Part shown: positions 22,696 through 33,094 of the stretch, in pieces
Layout of the letters: every line of letters starts with the position of its first letter
Numbering within the stretch: the first letter of the stretch is position 1
Assembly: GCA_037127315.1 (NCBI GenBank)
Contig: JBBBDQ010001273.1
Location: 3,442,001-3,506,000 of the forward strand
From: Ascarosepion bandense
Lineage: Eukaryota; Mollusca; Cephalopoda; Sepiida; Sepiidae
Direction: 5' to 3'
Length of the DNA stretch: 64,000 bases
The notes under the pieces: generated by a model
Databases searched by the model: none
The model's input: only the letters and a program-made list of their open reading frames with translations
Told to the model about the DNA's origin: nothing
Position numbers and translations under genes: made by a program

Positions 22696-22728
22696 GGTGT
22701 GGAGGAGCTAGTAGTGCGCCTCCACACC
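22696..22728. other. Perfect 10-bp stem hairpin
   Basis: GGTGTGGAGG at 22696-22705 pairs with CCTCCACACC at 22719-22728 around a 13-nt loop. No poly-T tail follows, and its role is unknown. Confidence 0.6.
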
Positions 22729-22739
22729 TTCTGCAAAAC

Positions 22740-22816
22740 ATACACACACACACACACACACCAACTGCAAAGCATACGCACACACACACGCACACACACA
22801 CACATATATATATATT
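22740..22816 (+). repeat. Microsatellite (CA)n and (TA)n
   Basis: Interrupted CA runs to about 22804, then TA. Confidence 0.95.
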
Positions 22817-23249
22817 AATAAATATACGTGTTGTCCTTGATCGATGGCACGACCCGGAGTTTCATACGTTATGCAATCATCAGGTGCACATTACAAAGTA
22901 ATAGTTTCATAGATTTAAATTTAACTTCACTCGTTATTTATAGGAGTTAATTCTTATAAAGTTATTGTTTTTTAATTCATCAAGAATAAAATTTAAATTG
23001 GCAAAAATTACATGGTGATAAAAATAAAATAAAAAATTTAAATTTAAAATTTAACAAATTATAAAAATGTAGGGAGAGGAAATCAAAGTGGCATAGTTTA
23101 TAATTATCAATGGTAATATTTGGGGAAGAAAAAAGAAAGAAAGTTGCAAACGTATAGTGGAATCTGTATCAATCAGATTTTTAGAATTTAAGTAAGTATT
23201 TTTTCTCTGGTAGTATGTGGACATTAATTCACTTTTTTTAAAAAATTCA

Positions 23250-23250
<1 letters not shown>
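22817..23250. other. Unannotated AT-rich stretch
   Basis: No supported gene. Confidence 0.35.

Positions 23251-23251
<1 letters not shown>

Positions 23252-23314
<63 letters not shown>
23252..23314 (+). repeat. Compound microsatellite (TA)n(GA)n
   Basis: TA run to about 23288 followed by GA run. Confidence 0.95.
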
Positions 23315-23320
<6 letters not shown>

Positions 23321-24683
23321 CAGAGAGTGGGGGAGTGCAAGTATTAATCAAAACAAGTTTTATTACATTCATCCAACAGAATTTGTCTGTTTAATTTTTA
23401 ATTTCGTTTTTCCAAATTTTGGATAAGGTATATATTAGTATTAAAATTGTGGATAAACTGTTCAGAATTCATGTTTGTTCCCTTCTTTTAGTCCAAGTAC
23501 TTTTGATGTTAGGCAAAATTGCATTGGCTATATCATGGTATTCAAAGTTGAAAATTTGAAGGTGGTGTTATATGTAACAGTTAAAGGAAACAATAAAATG
23601 TTTATTTTATTTATTTTTTTTTGTTTTTTTGTTTTTGCATTTTAACATTTTATACAAACTTCATTATACCGTCTCCTGTGATGAATGATATTTTATTTAA
23701 TGCGATGTATTTATTTTTATATTATTCTTTTAAATCATTCTTTACATCGGGTGTTTTATAGTAATTTGTTATTATCCACTAATATTTGTCATATGCTGAG
23801 AATCATATTTGTTTCTGATGCCAATGCAACCAAAATATGCACGCAAATTGCACAAGTTAGCCTATGAGAGAGTTTGGTGCCTGTGTGGCTAAGATAAGAA
23901 TTTAATATTGCATTTTGATTAATGATATTAAAGGCACCTTCTTCCAGAGGTCATAAGAATCCTTAAACAACATTATTTTTAAATAGGGTATTTTAAGGTC
24001 CCGAGATATTTGTAAAGATAAGCTGTTTTGAAGTTTTTATAATAAATAATATATGTTTGTGGGGATGGTTAAATAATATGTACCGGCAAATTATATTTCT
24101 AAATGTTATTAAAATTAGGTTACGATAGAATAAGTTAACGGTGTTTATATAACGGTGTTTATATTTTTGCTTATATCAGAGTGATAGATATTTACCTCAT
24201 CTTTCTACTTATACATGATGTGGCACAAGGTCGAATTTCAGGTAGGAACCCGAGCGGGTCAGGGTAAAAATTGCCCAGCCCCCGCAACCGTCGTTTGCGT
24301 TGGGCTCGGCGACGACCATCGATCTACCTCTCTAGTGCAATGCTGTGTTGCAGCCTTAGGCATCTGTTTCCCGGGATCAGGCATCTTTTAGTATTTGATT
24401 TTTATTTTTCTCAGTTGCCTATCTATACTCGGACAGAGATATAACAAAACCGCACTCTATCCAAAATCAGAGACACAGCTGAAAGAGGATGATTTCTACC
24501 CGGCAGGTGCCAGGCAAGTATACAGGGTGATATCATGTTTTACTTTTATAAATTTATAGAAGAAAAATGTTATTTATTCGTCAACGACATAATTAGAGAA
24601 TGTGTTGATAAATGTTTACTTAATGTTGCTTCGTTCTTTGTGAAATAATGTATCCGATGGCGAGGTTATTTTGGAGCGGTTTT
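23315..24683. other. Unannotated stretch with a GC-richer patch
   Basis: No supported gene. A GC-richer patch lies at about 24230-24370 (around GCCCAGCCCCCGCAACCGTC), possibly the remnant of a mobile element. The stretch also holds a TATACAGGGTG motif near 24520-24530. Confidence 0.35.
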
Positions 24684-24990
24684 ATGTGCATTGTGGTCCG
24701 ATGGATAACGGCTCGGAATGAGAAATCGGAGTGTCGAGTTCGAACGCCAGTTGAATTCGTTGCATTCACTTACGCACAAATACCCTCGGGAAAGGTATAA
24801 ATCAACCTATTTTCCTCCAGCTATGGGTTGAATCGCAGGACAGATTATAGTCTATAAACTTGGTTGGCAACCAGTCTACCACAGAAAGAAGTGTCAACTT
24901 ACTGCAGGAAAATTTTCTGCAGAGTCAATTGTTTCTCTTTCGAGACATGATCGTTCAAGCGTGTATCACGTACGGTACTTAACTGACTGA
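24684..24990 (+). mobile_element. SINE1 (copy 6), full length, first half of a dimer
   Basis: Starts ATGTGCATTGTGGTCCGATG, carries CGAGTTCGAACGCCAG in the B-box region and ends TACTTAACTGACTGA. Sixteen bases later a partial second copy follows in the same orientation. Confidence 0.9.
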
Positions 24991-25006
24991 GCTGGAAAAA
25001 AGTATT

Positions 25007-25168
25007 GACAGATTGGGTTTCTTTTGTCTTGGTTGGTAACCATTCTACCGCAGAAAGAAATGGCAACCTCTTGCGGGAAAATTTTCTATCTAATCAGTCA
25101 TATCTTGGAGGCGACATGATCGCTCATGCGTGTATCAGTGTATCACGTATTACACTTAACTGGCTGAC
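25007..25168 (+). mobile_element. SINE1 (copy 7), 3' half, second part of a dimer
   Basis: Begins mid-element at GACAGATTGGGTTTCTTTTG and runs to TACACTTAACTGGCTGAC. A TGTATCA segment is duplicated inside (GTGTATCAGTGTATCACGTA). The head with A and B boxes is absent. Confidence 0.88.
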
Positions 25169-26035
25169 TTTATAAAAAAACCGCAATAAAATAATTTCTT
25201 CTTAAGCTATAGCTATATTTCTTTTTTATTTGCTAGGCAATTAAATTTTGTAGTTTAGGAAATAGTTTAGTGTCTGCTTGTTTATATATATATATAAAAA
25301 AGAGATAAAATATGGTTGTTGGCGTCAACTCAAACGATGCGGTAAGGTATTTTATTATAAACATTAAGTCCAGAAATAAATTGTATTTACGCAGTTATTC
25401 TCGAGTGTGTCTTTAATTTTTATTTATTTCCTTCAGACATTTTGCTAGTAGAAAGATATTATCAGAATAACTAACGAATATTGAGGGAGGGCATGACGGA
25501 ATTATTGAAGCCTGTTTTCTTCATATGTCGTGTAGAAATTAGAGTAGGTCCGAAAGACGAACCTATCGATACGCCATCAGTCTGTACCTAAATATTATCG
25601 TAGTTGTCATGAAAAAGAATCTTCTTATTTTATGCGCCGTGACACTTTAGGATTGACTGATGATGGCCCTCTACCTCTTTCTGCCCTTTATTGCTCTCTG
25701 TTGTGGATCTTCGTCGCCAATTTGTTGTGACAAATCTTAACGTAAATCGTGGCTAATTTGTGGTGGAGTTATTGTGGTGAAACTTATAGTGACCGGTTTG
25801 TGTCGGAAGTAAGACACGGAATACAAGAGGTAGGTTCCAAACAGTGTATTAGAATAACAAGAACACATGTACAAAGTAAGTGATAGTAATAAGTAATAGA
25901 AATAAGTAAGTCCGAACGGTACAGTTACGCTGCGTATTGCCTGAATCGTAGCTGGCTTTAACTTCGCACTAGCTGTCGTAAACTGCGTCTCTAGCTGCTG
26001 TTAATTGCTTACCGGAAGTCACGCAGGTAATTATA
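25169..26035. other. Unannotated stretch
   Basis: No supported gene. Confidence 0.35.
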
Positions 26036-26590
26036 TATAGTAATAGGAAGAATCCGTTTCTCGTAGAAGGGCACCATAACACTCTCAATACATGTTGTCT
26101 TGTTATTTCTTTCAAACCCTGCTCTGCCATACATTTGTTTAAGCCCATCAAGTATATCACGCGCTGTTTACCTCTGTCTCACTTTCACTCTTTGCGCCCT
26201 GTGAGTGTCAGATTCTTAAAGACCTCTTTCCTCATTACGTGATCCAGAAACGTCAACTATATCTTCCTGATGTTGAGTATAAGTTTCTTTTTCGTTTCCA
26301 TTATCTACAAAACCTCATCGGTGCTATTTGTTCGGTCCATGGTATTTTCAACATCCTTCTGTAAATCCACATTTCTGCTGCTTCGGTTCTTTCCTGCATC
26401 TTTAAGGAGATTATCCAGCATTCGCTACCATATAGGATGACAGACATCATATAACAATCCAGTACTCTTGTTTCCAACAAAATATTCCTCTCTCTCAATA
26501 CTCTATTCAGCTTTTGTAGGTCCTGAGCATGACGATAAACTACATCCGGCAGCAAGTCATCTGATTGAGAGGTCGTGAGGAGCATGAAGA
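26036..26590 (-). pseudogene. LINE type 1 C-terminal fragment
   Basis: The minus frame 26301-26585 has 94 codons without a stop. It reads RVLRERNILLETRVLDCYMM, then SVILYGSECW and AAEMWIYRRMLKIPWTEQI. This is the post-RT region of the type-1 LINE protein, equivalent to 7130-7340. After frameshifts the second part lies at 25969-26160, with YLMGLNKCMAEQGLKEITRQ, close to the C-terminus. The RT catalytic motif and the endonuclease are not present. The fragment is decayed but one of the better preserved copies. Confidence 0.8.
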
Positions 26591-27221
26591 CGCCTCTTAA
26601 TTGCTGCTGCTGTTCTCAGGTCCACCCTGCCTCGGAGTGGTAGCACCTATTAAGGTCCCAGCTATGGGCAAATAGTTAACCTCCAAACAGGGGTCAAAAC
26701 ACTATGAAAGTATAAAAATAGACTTTTATAGAAAAATATACATTTTTGAAGGAAAATTATTACCATAACACATACATTATTTAAGAAAAAGTTATTACCA
26801 TAACACATTTTTGAAGGAAAAAAAATATTCTCAGCAAAACATTTTCGATACAAAACTAGCACACATTTTCAGTTTTCTAAAATTAAAAAATAAAAACAAA
26901 AATTTTCATTAAATCTGACTAAATCAACCTTCTCACTATAACCGAACATTAAAAAAATACATTAAAACCCCATCTTTTTGGCATTAAATAATCCACAGAG
27001 CTTGATATGTCATAAAACAAAATTTTGTAATACGTCTCTGGCCATCCCAGTACGTCTTCGGATACGTCTTTAGAGTTTTGGTTAAATGATAAAGAGAGGA
27101 AAGAATTTTGAAATATTGCAAGAAGATTTTTTTGTTTGTGTTACGTTCCCATATATGTAGCTGGATTATTATTCATCTGCAATTTTGTAGAGATTGAATA
27201 CAACTTCCGCGTTATTTGCTA
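26591..27221. other. Unannotated stretch
   Basis: No supported gene. A small tandem echo (GAAGGAAAATTATTACCATAAC and a near copy within 60 bp) occurs near 26748-26815. Confidence 0.35.
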
Positions 27222-27522
27222 TCAGTCAGTTACTTGCCATACGTGATAAAAGCTCGGACAATGAAGTCACGAAAGATACATGACTGTGGATAGAAGATTT
27301 TCCCTCAGTAGGTTGCCATTATATGCGGTAGACTGGTTGCCAACCAAGGCTATATAACCCAGTCTGTCCTGTTATTTAACTCATAGCTGTAGAAAAGAAA
27401 CAGATTAATACTACTCCCAAGGTTATTTCTGCGTAAGTATATGCAATGAATTCAACTGGAATTCGAACTCTGCACTCCGATTTCTCATTTCGAGTCGATA
27501 ACCACTGCACCACAACGCATAT
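27222..27522 (-). mobile_element. SINE1 (copy 8)
   Basis: Tail ATCAGTCAGTTACTTGCCAT at 27222, head ending CACTGCACCACAACGCATAT at 27522. Full length with scattered substitutions. Confidence 0.9.
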
Positions 27523-27912
27523 CCAAAGGAACTGTAATTTTGTTTATTTTTCTTTTGCATAGGCTGGAGAGATTTTGTTTAGATATTTTGAAAGTTAATT
27601 TTCTTGAAGATATAGTCATTTTTCTGTTGTATTCATGCTTGATGTAAATTAACGAAATGTTGGATTTATCTCTTTTCTCAATTAAAATTTTTTGTTGTTT
27701 TGAAGTTCACTGTAGACTTAAATTATTACATTTGTGAGTAGTGGTCGGGTTTTTATGATTTTGCGTTGATTTAATTTCGTAAGCCAAGGTGATTTGTAAT
27801 GAGTTTGTCACCATTGATTTTAATGTTTTAATTTTTATTTATTTATTTTATTTTATTTCATTTTTTTTTTTTTTTGTGGGGGACTATTTAATACAAAATT
27901 TCAAGCACATCC
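27523..27912. other. Unannotated AT-rich stretch
   Basis: No supported gene. A T run lies at about 27861-27875. Confidence 0.35.
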
Positions 27913-28140
27913 TCCTTATATTAATGCAGAAAGTGAAGATGAGGGGGACAGTTTCCACCCAGGTTGTAACGCTACGTGTTCTCTTCAGAATCGTAATTGA
28001 AATAAGGTATATTTAGGCATCAATCTAATTTTCCTTATATTATTACTGGAAGTGAAAATGAGATGGCATTTAGGTTGTAGGTTGTAACGCATCTTGTTCT
28101 TTGCAGAATCGTAATTGAAATAAAATATATTTAAACATCA
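27913..28140 (+). repeat. Tandem duplication, ~119-bp unit
   Basis: Two adjacent copies begin TCCTTATATT at 27913 and 28032. Both share AGAATCGTAATTGAAATAA and end with ATTTA(A/G)(A/G)CATCAA. They are diverged. No coding potential is seen. Confidence 0.75.
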
Positions 28141-28367
28141 AATATTCATCTAAACCTTGTGTTATTTAACTGAACCCAAGAAAATAGCAACTGGATCTTG
28201 TATAATTCACTGGTACAATTCACTTAACGGTCCCTACAAATATCTGCGGGTTATCATGACAAACACACAAAGGTTATTATTTACGATAAAACGTTCAAAA
28301 CATAACCTCATAATTAACAAATACATAGATTCGGATTATAACATTTTGGAGCCCTTAAGCTAATATA

Positions 28368-28590
28368 TGTGCGTTGTGGTGCAATGAAATAAAAAATCGG
28401 TGAGCCGAGTTCGAATTCAAGTCGAATTCGTTTAATTCGCACGAATACCTTTAGGAAAGATTTAATCTGTCTCTTCTTGCTCTACTTATGGGTTAAATAT
28501 TAGGACAAACTGGGTTCTATAGGTAACCAGTCTACCGCAGAAAGTAATGGCAATCTATTGCGGGAATATCTTCTTCCCAGTTCGTCATGC
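28368..28590 (+). mobile_element. SINE1 (copy 9), 3'-truncated
   Basis: Starts ATGTGCGTTGTGGTGCAATG, B box GAGTTCGAATTCAAG, and is lost after AATATCTTCTTCCCAGTTCG, missing the last ~70 bp. Confidence 0.88.
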
Positions 28591-29585
28591 GTTAAAGGGT
28601 GGCTCCTCAGGCGGATCCGCTCTTTAACTCGCTCGCACCTGTCTTGAATATTTTTTTACTCGTGATATATTTTAACGACATTTACTTAGTTCGAAGTAAA
28701 TTGATTACAAATTCTTTAAATAAACTAGAAAAGTTATCTTATGTGTATCAATAACATTCTTTAATTCCACGATTTTGCTTCAAACTGCAAACCAAGTTAG
28801 CACATATTTCAACACAACCGTAGATTACAAAAAAACAGATGTTTCCAACCATCTTTATAATACTGAATCAATCAAACTAAATGTTTGTTTTTGTCAGAAA
28901 ATCACTACTTAAACATTTAAAAAATTTAAACTTTCTGAACTAAAATCTAACATGTTATCTACTTGAAACACAAATGACACAAACTAAAATATTCCTCACT
29001 ATGCTTAGTTTCCTGTAACTTTGTTAAGTAACAGTAATATATTTTTTAAATAGCAAAAAAACATTGAAGATGTTGCAGGAATTTATGCTGTAAACGATAG
29101 AAATTAATCAAACAGTCTTTATTAAACTTTTGGTCAAACACCAGTGATGAAAGTTACACGTTTAAAAGCACGCCAAAGAGAATAAGATACATATAGGAAA
29201 CATCGGGCGCTCACTGACTGAAGAGGTGGCATTATTGTCTTTAGCAATTTGTAAAATATTACTCTTAAAACAATTTTTCAGAAAAATACGCTTCTGAAAT
29301 CCTCTTCTTTTTCTAATATTGATGGGGTTTTCCTTCCTAACTTTTTTTAGTAGTGAGGAAAGTGAACATCTTGATTTTATCATTATTTTCCTTCTAGATA
29401 TTTATACTACCAATTTTATTATTTTTCTGCTGCTGAAAGTGCAGAGACCCTGTTTGTAATTCGGTACGCCAGTATAAGATCTAATGAAGGGTTTTCTTTA
29501 AAACAAACTGAGTCCATTTGCTTGGGACCATTTTTAACTATTGATCAATCATTAAATATTGATAGTGCTATTTTCTTTTATAATC
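28591..29585. other. Unannotated AT-rich stretch
   Basis: No supported gene. The 73-codon minus frame at 29162-29383 has no domain. Confidence 0.35.
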
Positions 29586-29587
29586 AT

Positions 29588-29860
29588 TTTACCACAAGCA
29601 AGGAAGAAATGTCACTTCTATTAGGGGGTTACAGTGAGAGAAGAGAAAAGTTACAGGGGATGTCGAAGAAAAGATAAAAAAAATGCCAATTGACGTTGAT
29701 TTTAAACTTTTGAAGATTTTAGCTATCAGAGAAGCAAGCAAGTGGAAGTGAGTTCTACAAATGGGAAGTGCGAAGAAAAAATTGTTAGAGTAGAAGTGGC
29801 GGTTACACTTAACTATTTCAGCGGTAAAATTCAGTATAAGCTTAGATATCAATAGAAAGA
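29588..29860 (-). pseudogene. LINE type 2 C-terminus and 3' UTR fragment
   Basis: The minus-strand reading includes ILNFTAEIVKCNRHFYSNNF, which corresponds to the region just before the RTxxLWNxLP motif in related copies (42.2, 40.9 kb). It then frameshifts. Further 3' on the minus strand, near 29590-29640, the sequence CACTGTAACCCCCTAATAG and a CCTTGCTTG-like end resemble the 3' UTR end seen at 42040-42090 and 61480-61530. This links the coding C-terminus to that 3' end. RT catalytic parts are missing. Confidence 0.6.
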
Positions 29861-30724
29861 TTGCCTTGCACCAACCTCACAAGTAGGAAGGGTTTACTTT
29901 CTTTCAAAATTTGCATCCGAAAATGGATGGGCACAAAGTTATCACAAGCACGAATCTTGAATATGTTTTAAAAAATGTAAAGAATAAACGCAATGTAATT
30001 GTTAAATCCAGTAATACCACCCTTTTTCGATTTACTTACTTTCTTTTAGTATTTACCAAATATAGAACGGGGAAAATGTCGACATGAAGAGAAATACAAA
30101 AATTGCTCTCCGCCATTTAGGTAGGGAGTGTGAGATTTATCGAAGATAAATGCTGGGGGTAATGATCAGATAACATACATAGGAATGACCCTGCAAAATT
30201 AACGTCCCAACCAAGTCATTTGGGTTCAATTTCGCACGAAATCTCTTGAAAAAAGTCACGAATTCGTGTCAACTCTCACACATCAGCTAGAAGTTAAACA
30301 ACTGGGTAGAATAGGCTCTCTAGTCATGACTGACACCCAGTCTAAGAGAATGAAAACTCTGCAATCCAAACCCCGGAGAAAACAATAGGTAATCATCCCA
30401 CTTTCTCAAGAATGCATGTCAATGCACGGATAATAAAGAAAAAGCACCTCACGAAAAACGTTTGAGATAAAATTGGAACGAGAACAGAAGTGATACATCA
30501 AATGAACTCATCATAAAAAATGAGACAACAGAATTGCTAAACTCTAAACATTTTAAATACCTCTCTGAAATTTAGTATAAGAGAAATTGAACATAAAATA
30601 GCCTGCACTAGTTTTTTTTTTGTAACATCCGAGTATATTAAATAACCAAAATAGTAACCTCCAGCCGAGCCATTTATTGTGTCTTGTCAAACTAACATTC
30701 TCAGCTGACATAAAATGGAATGAT
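29861..30724. other. Unannotated stretch with a weak B-box-like motif
   Basis: No supported gene. TTGGGTTCAATTTCGC near 30218-30233 resembles a Pol III B box, but a matching A box was not convincing. Confidence 0.35.
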
Positions 30725-30905
30725 TATATTGAATCAATTGCTAGGTGTGCGACTAAAAAGTTTGTTTACTATGTCTTACTAGACAAATTTTCTCTCCAGA
30801 ATATAACTTACATATTTATAGGTCTACTACGCAGATAATGCAATGCTAATAGTTGACTCAGCGAGGAAACTGCAAGACCTTTTACAGAAGGGAGGTGAAG
30901 AAAGC
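30725..30905 (+). pseudogene. Mosaic of LINE type 2 and type 1 fragments
   Basis: Residues YIESIARCATKKFVYYVLL and FSLQNITYIFIG at about 30729-30820 resemble the type-2 RT region also seen at 36.43 kb. Directly after, YYADNAMLIVDSARKLQDLL at 30822-30880 is the RT palm motif of the type-1 LINE, with YADN in place of YADD, so the second catalytic Asp is lost. Both are on the plus strand and joined without recognisable spacer. Confidence 0.6.
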
Positions 30906-30925
30906 TGAAAGAAAGGACTACTGCA

Positions 30926-31080
30926 TTTAAACTTTTGAAGATTTTAGCTATCAGAGAAGCAAGCAAGTGGAAGTGAGTTCTACAAATGGGAAGTGCGAAG
31001 AAAAAAATTGTTTGAGTAGAAGTTTTCGGATTTTGGAATTTCGAATGAAGGATACTGAACCTGTACTATATAATCCAGTA
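30926..31080 (-). pseudogene. LINE type 2 C-terminal fragment, duplicate of 29701-29796
   Basis: About 95 bp from TTTAAACTTTTGAAGATTTT to GAGTAGAAGT are nearly identical to 29701-29796 (one indel and one mismatch by eye). The minus reading around 31010-31050 gives IPKSENFYSNNFFLRTSHL, the region before the RTxxLWN motif. It sits directly next to the type-1 fragment at 30905. Confidence 0.65.
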
Positions 31081-31429
31081 TTTGCTCTTGCATAGTTGAG
31101 TTATCGGTGATTAAACAGACTCCAACCAGGTTTTTTCTATCTAATAGGGTCTCTAGATACTTAGCAAGATTAAAAAAAACTGTCAAAGGAAGTACAAACT
31201 GAACATTTTTATTGGCTTAATGGCATCATAGCACAGGGGTAAAGCAAACTCACTGTTGTAGAAGGAGCTACATACTTAGGTATGCAACCAGTGCAGGGAT
31301 GAATTTGCAGACTGAAGTCAATGGCCAGGGTGAAAGATTCCCCAGATGGAATCATCCGCCATACGTTCTGGACCAATGAAAACCTTCAATATAGAGAACA
31401 ACAGCTAGAGGTAAAAGATGGGCTCCGTT
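31081..31429. other. Unannotated stretch
   Basis: No supported gene. Confidence 0.35.
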
Positions 31430-32400
31430 TGGTTTCTTCTTCTTCTATGTGCCGTGTTCATTTAAGACGTAGGGGATTAGGGTCTTCCACATCTCCCTAT
31501 CTTTAGTAGTTCTTAACAAACTTTGTCACTCCCAAACCCCGCTCTGCCATCCACTTTCTCAGGCCTTACAAATATATTATCCGCTGCTTTCCCCTGTTTC
31601 TCTTTTCCACTATCTGACCTGTGAGTATCAGATTCTCTACCTTCCTTCCTTCTTCATCAGATGTCCCAAGAACTTATTGTCTTTTCCTGATACTCAGTAT
31701 GAATTTCCTTTTCGTTCCCATCTTCTCTAAAACTTCATCATTGCTCACATGCTCGATCCATGATATCTGCAGCATCCTTCTGCAGAACCACATTTCAGTT
31801 GCTTCAAGGTTTTCCTGTCTCTAAATATTCTACTCAGCTTCTTGAATGCATCCTTGGCCCTCTCAATTTGACGTTGGATCTCAGTGTCGCACTTACCGTC
31901 TTCTGTTAGAACACTAACCAGGTATTTAAATTTCTATACCTACTTGATTTTAGTATCCCCCACTTGTAGTTGGCATTTTAGTCTCCTCTTTTTATTGATG
32001 ACCATACATTCAGTTTTCTTGTAGTTTATATGTAGTTCTTTCTTTTCGCTTTCTTCCGCAGCCTTCTGTATTGTTGTCTCCTTTCCATTTCTGCTAGCAG
32101 TCCAGTATCATCTTCGTATTTATATATTGTTCAGATCGTGTCCGCTAGTGACAAATCCTGGCATGACATCTAGAGGTCTTTGAATTGCCTCGCTGTACAA
32201 GTTGAATTGATCTGGTGAGAAGACACATCCTTTTCTTACACCACTTTCTATTTTTGTATATCTCTTAAACTCTTTTCCTGTCCGTATGCAGGCGGTTTGC
32301 TACCAGTACAGGTTCTTGATTACTCTAATGTCTTTCCCGAATATATCGAGCTTGCCGAGCATCTCTATCAAATTCTACGCATGAATAAAATACCGCTTCC
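31430..32400 (-). pseudogene. LINE type 1 reverse transcriptase, degraded
   Basis: This is the longest type-1 copy in the window. On the minus strand, from about 32300 downwards, it reads SGVRKGCVFSPDQFNLY, equivalent to the QG(C/D)xLSPxLF motif of the RT fingers/palm. Then comes KYEDDTGLLAEM at about 32100-32130, with the Y-x-D-D motif, then ELHINYKKTECMVINKKRRL. After stops it continues VLTEDGKCDTEIQRQIERAK, LEATEMWFCRRMLQ at about 31770-31812, and a C-terminal end near 31440. Stops and frameshifts are frequent. The endonuclease domain is not recognisable. Plus-strand frames here are antisense shadows. Confidence 0.8.
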
Positions 32401-32495
32401 CCTAAGTTAAGCAACGTCGAGCCTGGTCAATACCTAGTAACCGCTTGGAATACAAGGTACTAGAAGAACGGATGTGCGGGTGGTGTAACAGATAA
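32401..32495. other. Unannotated stretch
   Basis: Nothing recognised. Confidence 0.3.
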
Positions 32496-32625
32496 TGGTC
32501 CGGAGTTGTTAATCGATAAATTAGGTAATAATGGCACCGGTAAAAATGGCCCAAATGGCAAAATAGGAAAAACTAATAGCCGTTGATCTTTTAATCTGTT
32601 TTGTACACATGTCTCCTGATCTGGG
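32496..32625 (+). repeat. Dispersed repeat R32, copy a
   Basis: Contains CCGGAGTTGTTAATCGATAA, GGTAATAATGGCACCGGTAA and CACATGTCTCCTG. A direct copy with the same order is at 34785-34915, so two copies flank the TIR element at 33103-34659. Confidence 0.65.
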
Positions 32626-33094
32626 TTATGACCTCAAACAACATCCGACAATGGAGGCTCGACTAGGGGACAGAATTATGGTACGCCGAACCATTTTTAC
32701 CTACGGGTGATCCCTGGTTAGGATCTAACACCTGTTTGCCCCCGGCCAGGGTTACAATATTGTTTTTTTTTATTGCCTGAAATGAATGGAAATGGGGATG
32801 AATGTAAGCAGAATGTGACGTTTGAGTGTACTTCTCTCTGTGTGCGAGTGTGTATGTGTGTCTTGGCTGGGAGAGGAATCAAATGTGCACTTACCACTTC
32901 AAGCCAAGCACGCTGATACGTTCATGATCATAGATTGCTAGAAAACTATGGCTATATTTCTTTTCTTTTTTATGGAAGAGCGTACACTGCCGGTGAGCCG
33001 GAATTTATCCGCGATTGGACAAAAAATTGCCAAGAAGTGTCGTATGGTTTGCGTTTCGAAAGATAGAAAATTTGTAGTTGATAGAAAGTACACA
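32626..33094. other. Unannotated stretch
   Basis: No supported gene. A TG-rich patch lies near 32835-32862. Confidence 0.35.

Noticed and set aside
24230..24370. GC-richer patch as a possible exon or CpG island
   Set aside because: No sustained open frame or CpG clustering beyond a few sites; likely an old mobile-element remnant.
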